DNA from: Arthrobacter alkaliphilus
GTDB lineage: Bacteria > Actinomycetota > Actinomycetes > Actinomycetales > Micrococcaceae
Assembly: GCF_021483235.1 (NCBI RefSeq)
Contig: NZ_JAKEEC010000007.1
Coordinates: 1 to 64,000, forward strand
DNA: 64,000 nt
Reading direction: 5' to 3'
Shown here: piece by piece, positions 58,474 through 64,000 of the stretch
Layout: each line of letters begins with the position of its first letter
How positions within the stretch are numbered: position 1 is the first letter of the stretch
Translations under genes and position numbers: made by a program
Notes under the pieces: model-generated
What the model saw: the letters and a program-made list of their open reading frames with translations, nothing else
Databases searched by the model: none
Told to the model about the DNA's origin: nothing

Positions 58474-58974
58474 ATGCGCACACTCGTTCTGAATGCTGGA
58501 TATGAACCGCTGGCGGTAGTAACCTTCCGCCGGGCGCTGGTCCTTGTGCTCACCGGAAAAGCGAGCGTAGTGGCCGAAGGCGACGAGCCTGTCGTCGGGC
58601 CACAAGAGATTCTCGGACGTCCCTCCGTGATTCTGCTCAATCGCTACATCCGGCCAAGGTACAACACCATCACGGCGGTTACACGCCGCGGCGTCCTGCG
58701 CCGCGACGGTCACCGTTGCGCCTATTGCGGGAAAGCAGCGCACACCATTGACCACGTCCACCCCAAATCCAGGGGCGGCGCGGATTCCTGGGAAAACCTG
58801 GTGGCAGCGTGCTTGCGCTGCAACAACGCCAAGAGTGACCACACCCCGGCCGAGATGGGCTGGAAGTTGAGGTTCACTCCAGCGGCGCCCACCGGGACTA
58901 TCTGGCAAATCAAGGAGCTTGAGAAACCTGCGCCCGCGTGGGATCCCTTCCTCCTGCCCGAATCGGCGGCCTGA
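58474..58974 (+). CDS. HNH endonuclease
   Basis: 166 residues. N-terminal VLNAGYEPLAVVTFRRALVL, then the HNH part with zinc-type CAYCGK and CLRCNN pairs around TIDHVHPKSRGGADSWENLV, whose DH and N residues form the catalytic core. It is the widespread actinobacterial single-domain HNH protein. The biological DNA target is unknown. Confidence 0.9.
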   Translation: MRTLVLNAGYEPLAVVTFRRALVLVLTGKASVVAEGDEPVVGPQEILGRPSVILLNRYIRPRYNTITAVTRRGVLRRDGHRCAYCGKAAHTIDHVHPKSRGGADSWENLVAACLRCNNAKSDHTPAEMGWKLRFTPAAPTGTIWQIKELEKPAPAWDPFLLPESAA

Positions 58975-59011
58975 ACCGGAATTGAGCCTGCTTCCCCGGT
59001 AATCTGGGCAA

Positions 59012-59623
59012 GTGGACTTTGATGCAGTGGTTTTGGCGGGTGGCAAGTCCTCCCGCCTCGGCGGCGTGCCCAAAGCACAGTTGGGGTATGCCGGCGCCAC
59101 GCTCCTTGAGCATGCCCTGGGGGCCGCGCGCGGTGCGGGACGCATCGTCGTCGTCGGCCCGGATCCCGGCACCTTGCCGGACGGCACATTGACCGCGCGG
59201 GAGGAACCGCCCTTCGCCGGACCCGCGGCCGCGATCGCTGCCGGGCTCCTCGCCCTGGGGCAGGACGCAGGTCAATTCAGGAAGCCCGCGCCTTGGGTCC
59301 TGGTTTTGGCTTGCGACATGCCCCTAGCCGCCTCCGCCGTTCCGGTCCTGCTCCGCGAAGTTGCAGGCCATCAGGATACTGACGGTGCCATGGCCGTATC
59401 TGCCGACGGCCGGCAGCAGCCGCTGCTCGGAATCTACCGTGTCTCTTCGCTGATGCGGGCAGTCGAGGCCGCGGCAGAAGTTGCCGGGTTGGCCAACCTC
59501 GCGGTCTTCCGCCTGCTTGCTAGTCTTGATCTGCTGGCCGTGCCTGTCCCCGCTGGGTCCACCGATGACGTGGATACCTGGGACGATGCCGCGGCGCTTG
59601 GAGTGGACGGCGGCCTGCCGTGA
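59012..59623 (+). CDS. mobA: Molybdenum cofactor guanylyltransferase MobA
   Basis: 203 residues from a GTG. The nucleotide-binding N-terminus is VVLAGGKSSRLGGVPKA (compare LAGGxSxRMGxDK), and a metal aspartate is in ACDMPLAA. It attaches GMP to molybdopterin to make the bis-MGD cofactor. It begins the mobA-DUF6457-moeA-fdhD group. The last residues (STDDVDTWDD) are usual. Confidence 0.9.
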   Translation: MDFDAVVLAGGKSSRLGGVPKAQLGYAGATLLEHALGAARGAGRIVVVGPDPGTLPDGTLTAREEPPFAGPAAAIAAGLLALGQDAGQFRKPAPWVLVLACDMPLAASAVPVLLREVAGHQDTDGAMAVSADGRQQPLLGIYRVSSLMRAVEAAAEVAGLANLAVFRLLASLDLLAVPVPAGSTDDVDTWDDAAALGVDGGLP

Positions 59624-59654
59624 CAACAGCTGTACCGGACAGTGGAGGCGGATC

Positions 59655-59942
59655 GTGAAGAGCCAGGAAGAAACACTCGAGGAATGGTGCAGGAGCCTGC
59701 TGCAGGCGTATGAACTGGACGGTGTCGAGATCGACATCAACGAGGTCCTGTCCCTGGCGGGCGTTGCAGCCCATTCAGTGGTCCGTCCGGCGGCGCCTCT
59801 GACCACCTTCATTGCAGGCTTTGCGGCCGGACGTGCCGCGGGTTCGGGACAAGCGACGGAAGCAGCGTCGATGGATGCCGCCATGGGCCTGGCACGCACG
59901 CTCGCGAACGACTACACAAACCCCGGAACCGGCGCCGGATGA
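59655..59942 (+). CDS. DUF6457 protein
   Basis: 95 residues from the GTG at 59655. Helical throughout: EEWCRSLLQAYELDGVEIDI and APLTTFIAGFAAGRAAGSGQ. It lies between mobA and moeA, overlapping the latter by 4 bases. In actinobacteria this family is tied to molybdenum-cofactor genes or fused to MobA, so a cofactor role is inferred. Confidence 0.8.
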   Translation: MKSQEETLEEWCRSLLQAYELDGVEIDINEVLSLAGVAAHSVVRPAAPLTTFIAGFAAGRAAGSGQATEAASMDAAMGLARTLANDYTNPGTGAG

Positions 59943-61264
59943 CGGAAGCCGCCGAGCATGTCCCGCACGCCGACCACTTGTGGGCGGAGGCGCGGCAACT
60001 TGCCTTCGATAGTGCCACGCCCATTCCCGCCGCACCGGTTGCCCTGAAGGACGCCATCGGCAGGACCCTGGCCTCGGATGTCCACGCCCTGCAGGACCTG
60101 CCGCACTACGCATCGTCGGCAATGGACGGCTGGGCGGTCAACGGCAGCGGCCCCTGGATCCTCGCCGAACCCGGCCATCGGCTGGCCCCTCATCAAGCCA
60201 GCCCGATCGCCACCGGCGGCCTGGTCCCGCCGGGAGCCAAGGCCGTGCTGCGGAGTGAGAACGGGATCCTGACCACGGACGAAGATGGCCTGCCGCTGCT
60301 CGCGCTCGGCGGGAACGCAAGGCCCGGCGAACCGCGCAACGGGCAACATATCCGCGCCGCGGCAGAGGAAGCCGCGGCGGGCGAGCTGCTGATCGCCTCG
60401 GGAGTCGTCCTTAACCCGGCCCATCTCGCCCTCGCCGCGCTGGCCGGACGTGATGAAGTCGACGTCCTGGGCAAACCCCTCGTGAAGATCCTCCTGACGG
60501 GCTCCGAAGTGGTGACCGCGGGTGTCCCGGCCCCCGGGCGCGTGCGCGATACCTTCGGACCCCAGCTTGGCGCCGTCGTCGAACTCCTGGGCGGGCTGCA
60601 AGGCGGGCAAACCAGGGTGGGCGACTCCTATGGCGAGTGGCTCTCGGCCCTTGAGGAAGGCGAGCTGTCGCCGGATGCGCCACCCGCCGACGTCGTCATC
60701 ACCACCGGGGGAACTGGCCGTTCGGGAACCGACCACTTCCGCCGCGCCATTGCGGAGCTGGGCGGCCGCTTGCTCATTGATGGAATCGCGATGCGTCCGG
60801 GTCATCCCGGCGTGCTGGCCGAACTGCCGGACGGCCGGTTCGTGCTGGGTCTCCCGGGCAATCCACTCGCGGCCATGATGGTGCTCTTCACGATCGGCTC
60901 GCCGCTCCTCGCGGGGCTGGGCCACGGCACGCTGCCCGAGGTGGGCGAGGTGCCTTGCGGTGCCATGCTCGACGCCGACCCCGGGCGGACGCGCCTGCTT
61001 CCCTTCAGGTTCGTGTACGGCTTGGCCTCGCCTGCCCAGCACGCGGGGCCCGGAATGATGCGCGGCCTTGCCAATGCGGACGGCGTCATGGTGGTGCCGC
61101 CGCACGGCGTGCAGCTGGGAGAGGCAGTGCCCGCTTTTCCGTTGCCGTGGGGGCGGCCCCTTCCCCTGCCGAAGCTTCCGGAGGACAAGGCCAAGAAGGC
61201 TTCCGCCAAGCCGGCCCGTAAGGTTGCGTCCGGACCGGTGGACTGGAGCGCGCTGACAGGCTGA
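59939..61264 (+). CDS. moeA: Molybdopterin molybdenumtransferase MoeA
   Basis: 441 residues, overlapping the DUF6457 gene. MoeA domains are visible: YASSAMDGWAVNG near the start, the MPT-binding TTGGTGRSGTDHF near residue 255, and GLPGNPLAAMM near 304. A 50-residue C-terminal tail is Lys/Ala-rich. It inserts molybdate into adenylylated molybdopterin. The first-domain motif is shorter than in E. coli. Confidence 0.9.
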   Translation: MTEAAEHVPHADHLWAEARQLAFDSATPIPAAPVALKDAIGRTLASDVHALQDLPHYASSAMDGWAVNGSGPWILAEPGHRLAPHQASPIATGGLVPPGAKAVLRSENGILTTDEDGLPLLALGGNARPGEPRNGQHIRAAAEEAAAGELLIASGVVLNPAHLALAALAGRDEVDVLGKPLVKILLTGSEVVTAGVPAPGRVRDTFGPQLGAVVELLGGLQGGQTRVGDSYGEWLSALEEGELSPDAPPADVVITTGGTGRSGTDHFRRAIAELGGRLLIDGIAMRPGHPGVLAELPDGRFVLGLPGNPLAAMMVLFTIGSPLLAGLGHGTLPEVGEVPCGAMLDADPGRTRLLPFRFVYGLASPAQHAGPGMMRGLANADGVMVVPPHGVQLGEAVPAFPLPWGRPLPLPKLPEDKAKKASAKPARKVASGPVDWSALTG

Positions 61265-61387
61265 AAGCGGCACGTGCCGGATGACTGCGGGTGGATTAGA
61301 ACGTGAGGCCTTGCAATGATGGGGACATGAACAGGCATGCTGAACCCGCCGGGCATCCGGAAGCTGCCGGGACGGTAGGGAAGTGAC

Positions 61388-62260
61388 ATGGGACGCGTGA
61401 CCCAGCGCCGCAAGGTGCACAAATTCGTCCTGGACGGCTCCCCGCAGGCTCTGGAGCACCCGGTCCGCTACCGCGAGGACTTCCTGGCCGTCGAGGAACC
61501 GCTCGAGGTGCGCTTGGGGCACATGTCCTTCTCGGTAACCATGCGGACTCCCGGCGACGACTTCGACCTCGTGGCGGGCTTCCTGGTCTCCGAGGGCGTC
61601 ATTTGGGACCCTGCCCAGCTCATTTCCCTGCGCTTCTGCGCAGGAGAGGACGAGAACGGCGTTCAGACGTTCAACGTGGTGGAGGCCCAGTTGCGTCCCG
61701 ACGTCGTCCTTCCGGAGACCGGCCGCAACGTCTACACCTCCAGCTCGTGCGGGATCTGCGGAACGGACTCCATCGAGGCAGTGCGCAAGTCCTCACACTT
61801 CAGCCCCGAGGGGGACCCCCTGAGCGTCCCTGTGGAGGTTCTGGCTTCGCTGCCTGACCGTCTGCGCGAAGCCCAGGCAGTCTTCGACAAGACCGGGGGG
61901 GTGCATGCCGCGGGTCTCTTCCGGATCAGCGAGGACGACGGCGGCGAGCCGGAGCTGCTGTGCCTGCGCGAAGACGTCGGCCGGCACAATGCGGTGGACA
62001 AGGTGGTGGGCTGGGCGCTGCGCGAGGGACTGCTGCCCCTGCGGGGCACCATCCTGCAGGTCTCGGGGAGGGCCTCGTTTGAACTGGTGCAGAAGGCGGC
62101 GCTCGCGGGGATTCCCGTTTTGGCCGCCGTCAGCGCGCCCTCGAGCCTTGCCGCGCAACTTGCCCAGGAGTCGGGACTCACGCTGGTGGGGTTCAGCCGT
62201 GGGACGAGCCTGAACGTGTACGCGGGAAGCGAGCGGGTGGGGGTTCCGGCAAGCATTTAA
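61388..62260 (+). CDS. fdhD: Formate dehydrogenase accessory sulfurtransferase FdhD
   Basis: 290 residues. The catalytic cysteines C121 and C124 lie in SSCGICGTDS, and LREDVGRHNAVDKVVGWAL is the family signature. It transfers sulfur from IscS to the Mo-bisPGD cofactor of formate dehydrogenase. Formate dehydrogenase genes themselves are not in the window. A 123-base gap separates it from moeA. Confidence 0.94.
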   Translation: MGRVTQRRKVHKFVLDGSPQALEHPVRYREDFLAVEEPLEVRLGHMSFSVTMRTPGDDFDLVAGFLVSEGVIWDPAQLISLRFCAGEDENGVQTFNVVEAQLRPDVVLPETGRNVYTSSSCGICGTDSIEAVRKSSHFSPEGDPLSVPVEVLASLPDRLREAQAVFDKTGGVHAAGLFRISEDDGGEPELLCLREDVGRHNAVDKVVGWALREGLLPLRGTILQVSGRASFELVQKAALAGIPVLAAVSAPSSLAAQLAQESGLTLVGFSRGTSLNVYAGSERVGVPASI

Positions 62261-62364
62261 GGATCCGGGGCATGGCCGCCAGTCACTTGGTAATTGTTCC
62301 AGAACAACGTAGATTTTATCCATCGAATGGAACCGCTTTTCCACCGCGCTAAAGGGGACCCGCA

Positions 62365-64000
62365 TTGCACGACGACCGCCTGATCACTGAGCAGCGGCTC
62401 GACCGTTTTGTCCGGGAGCGGATTGCTCCCGCCATCTATGGCCGCGCGTTGCCCCTTGAACTGAGCAGCTGGGACGCCCCAGGAGAACCGGTTCCCGTTT
62501 CGGAAGCGCTCCGCCAGGTTTTCGAACCGCAGGAACAGGGTGCCGCCTGGGGCAAGGCTTGGAGCACCAAATGGCTTCGGCTTAGGGGTGAGGTCCCGGA
62601 GGGTTGGGGAGTGGCCGATGGCACCACCGTGGAAATCGTGGTCGATCTCGGGTTCAACAATGATGTCCCCGGATTCCAGTGCGAAGGCATTGCCTGGCGC
62701 GCGGACGGCACCATCATCAAGGCCATTTCGCCGCGCAACCAGCACGTCCCGCTGAAGCTCTTGGGTGGCGGCCTGTCCGTCGACTTCTACGTGGAGGCCG
62801 CGGCCAATCCGGACCTCAGCCAAGGGTGGACCTTCGCGGCGACCCCCCTGGGAGACAAGGCCACCTCCGGCGAAGAGCCCCGCTACCGGCTTGGACGCAT
62901 AGCCATCGCCGAACTCAACGAGGTGGTCTGGGAGCTCCACCAGGACATTTGGACCCTTAGCGGGCTCATGCACGAACTGCCCTTCGAACTGCCGCGGCGG
63001 CATGAGATCCTCCGCGCTTTTGAGCGCATGCTGGACGTCATGGACCCGGACGACGTTGCCGGTACCGCAGCCGCCGGCCGGGAAGCACTCGCCGAGGTCC
63101 TGGCCCGGCCCGCCTATGCTTCAGCACATGAGCTGCTGGCCACAGGACACGCCCATATCGACTCGGCATGGCTGTGGCCTGTCCGTGAAACCATCCGAAA
63201 GTGCGCCCGCACCTTCTCCAATGTGGTCGCCCTCATGGATGAGAACCCGGATTTTGTCTTCTCGTGTTCCTCGGCGCAGCAATTGGCGTGGATTAAAGAG
63301 TTCTACCCTGAGTTGTTCGTCCGCATCCGGGAGAAGGTGAAGGCCGGGCAATTCGTGCCGGTGGGCGGCATGTGGGTCGAATCGGACACCAACATGCCCG
63401 GCGGCGAGGCGATGGCGCGCCAATTCGTGGAGGGCAAGAGCTTCTTCCTGGAGGAGTTCGGCGTCGACTGCCAGGAAGCCTGGCTCCCGGACTCCTTTGG
63501 ATACTCCGGCGCCCTGCCGCAAATCGTCAAGTCCGCCGGCTCCCGCTGGTTCCTGACCCAGAAGATCTCATGGAACCAGGTCAACAAAATGCCGCACCAC
63601 ACTTTCAATTGGGAAGGCATCGACGGCACGCGGCTCTTCACCCACTTCCCGCCCGTGGATACCTACAACGCCGAGCTCCACGGCCGCGAGCTCGCCCATG
63701 CCCAGCGCAACTACCGTGAGCACGGCCGCGGCACCATTTCCCTGATTCCCTTCGGCTACGGCGACGGCGGCGGCGGACCCACGCGCGAAATGGTTGCCGC
63801 GGCACGCCGAACGGCCGACCTGGAGGGTTCGCCGAAGGTGCGCATGGGAACGGCGAAGGAATTTTTCACGAAGGCCGAGGCCGAGTATCCCAACCTCCCC
63901 GTTTGGGTGGGGGAGATGTACCTCGAGCTGCACCGGGGCACCTATACCAGCCAGGCCAACACCAAACAGGGCAACCGCCGTTCGGAGCATCTCCTCCGCG
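62365..64000 (+). CDS. Alpha-mannosidase (GH38), 5' part only
   Basis: Open from a TTG at 62365 (AAAGGGG 7 bases upstream) to the window end: 545 codons of an expected 1000 or so. N-terminal beta-domain, then the GH38 catalytic domain with metal-binding GHAHIDSAWLWPVRET, GGMWVESDTNMPGGEA, and the nucleophile aspartate in WLPDSFGYSGALPQI. It removes alpha-linked mannose from glycans or glycoconjugates. No signal peptide is seen, so it would act in the cytosol. The C-terminal part is outside the window. Confidence 0.9.
   Translation, partial: MHDDRLITEQRLDRFVRERIAPAIYGRALPLELSSWDAPGEPVPVSEALRQVFEPQEQGAAWGKAWSTKWLRLRGEVPEGWGVADGTTVEIVVDLGFNNDVPGFQCEGIAWRADGTIIKAISPRNQHVPLKLLGGGLSVDFYVEAAANPDLSQGWTFAATPLGDKATSGEEPRYRLGRIAIAELNEVVWELHQDIWTLSGLMHELPFELPRRHEILRAFERMLDVMDPDDVAGTAAAGREALAEVLARPAYASAHELLATGHAHIDSAWLWPVRETIRKCARTFSNVVALMDENPDFVFSCSSAQQLAWIKEFYPELFVRIREKVKAGQFVPVGGMWVESDTNMPGGEAMARQFVEGKSFFLEEFGVDCQEAWLPDSFGYSGALPQIVKSAGSRWFLTQKISWNQVNKMPHHTFNWEGIDGTRLFTHFPPVDTYNAELHGRELAHAQRNYREHGRGTISLIPFGYGDGGGGPTREMVAAARRTADLEGSPKVRMGTAKEFFTKAEAEYPNLPVWVGEMYLELHRGTYTSQANTKQGNRRSEHLLR

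Overview
The window is high-GC actinobacterial chromosome and most resembles Arthrobacter sensu lato (Micrococcaceae). That placement rests on DUF222/HNH, DUF3263, DUF3027 and WXG100 proteins, a mycobacterial-type SerC, XPB paired with a helicase-associated protein, and c-di-AMP riboswitches ahead of cell-wall hydrolases. It is inference from gene content, not a database search. Genes are dense, many starts are GTG or TTG, and many neighbours overlap by 4 bases. No rRNA, tRNA, insertion sequence or CRISPR array was seen.

Layout. 1-3.6 kb: the 5' part of a DUF222/HNH gene, an MFS transporter, a MOSC protein and a patatin-like hydrolase. 3.6-7.6 kb: a three-gene ferric-iron ABC importer behind a near-ideal DtxR/IdeR box, followed by a FetB-type permease. 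8.5-23 kb: a flagellar locus (flbD-motA-motB, then fliM-N-O-P-Q-R-flhB-flhA, a degenerate FlhF-like protein, csrA, flgN, fliA). It is interrupted between motB and fliM by an AraC regulator, an HTH-TOBE protein, modA and a VOC protein. No rod, hook, filament, fliF/G/H/I or fliL gene lies in the window. 23-25.1 kb: an MFS efflux pump divergent from its TetR regulator across a perfect palindrome.

25.2-33.3 kb: a tandem glycine riboswitch, then gcvP-gcvT, gcvH-glyA and sdaA, a complete route from glycine through serine to pyruvate. Two intergenic gaps in this block hold a 120-bp structured repeat with compensatory base changes. 33.4-40.4 kb: a FemABX-type transferase, a ThrE exporter, a siderophore-interacting protein with an iron box at its start, ung, a DUF3263 protein, a LytR_C protein, a cold-shock protein and a solute-binding lipoprotein. 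40.4-48.3 kb: groL with a CIRCE operator, an RNase H-DUF4440 fusion, a lone WXG100 protein, a two-component system and a lysE/lysG pair.

48.3-58.5 kb: XPB helicase and its partner, a cold-shock-domain protein, a DUF3027 protein, serC, a DtxR-family regulator that probably reads the iron boxes above, and two cell-wall peptidase genes (M23, NlpC/P60), each behind a c-di-AMP riboswitch. 58.5-64 kb: an HNH endonuclease, the molybdenum-cofactor genes mobA, DUF6457, moeA and fdhD, and the 5' part of a GH38 alpha-mannosidase that runs off the window.

The main themes are iron homeostasis under one DtxR-type regulator, glycine/serine catabolism under RNA control, a split and partly eroded flagellar locus, and molybdenum-cofactor assembly spread over three places. 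The most novel-looking item is the paired structured repeat in the glycine/serine block.
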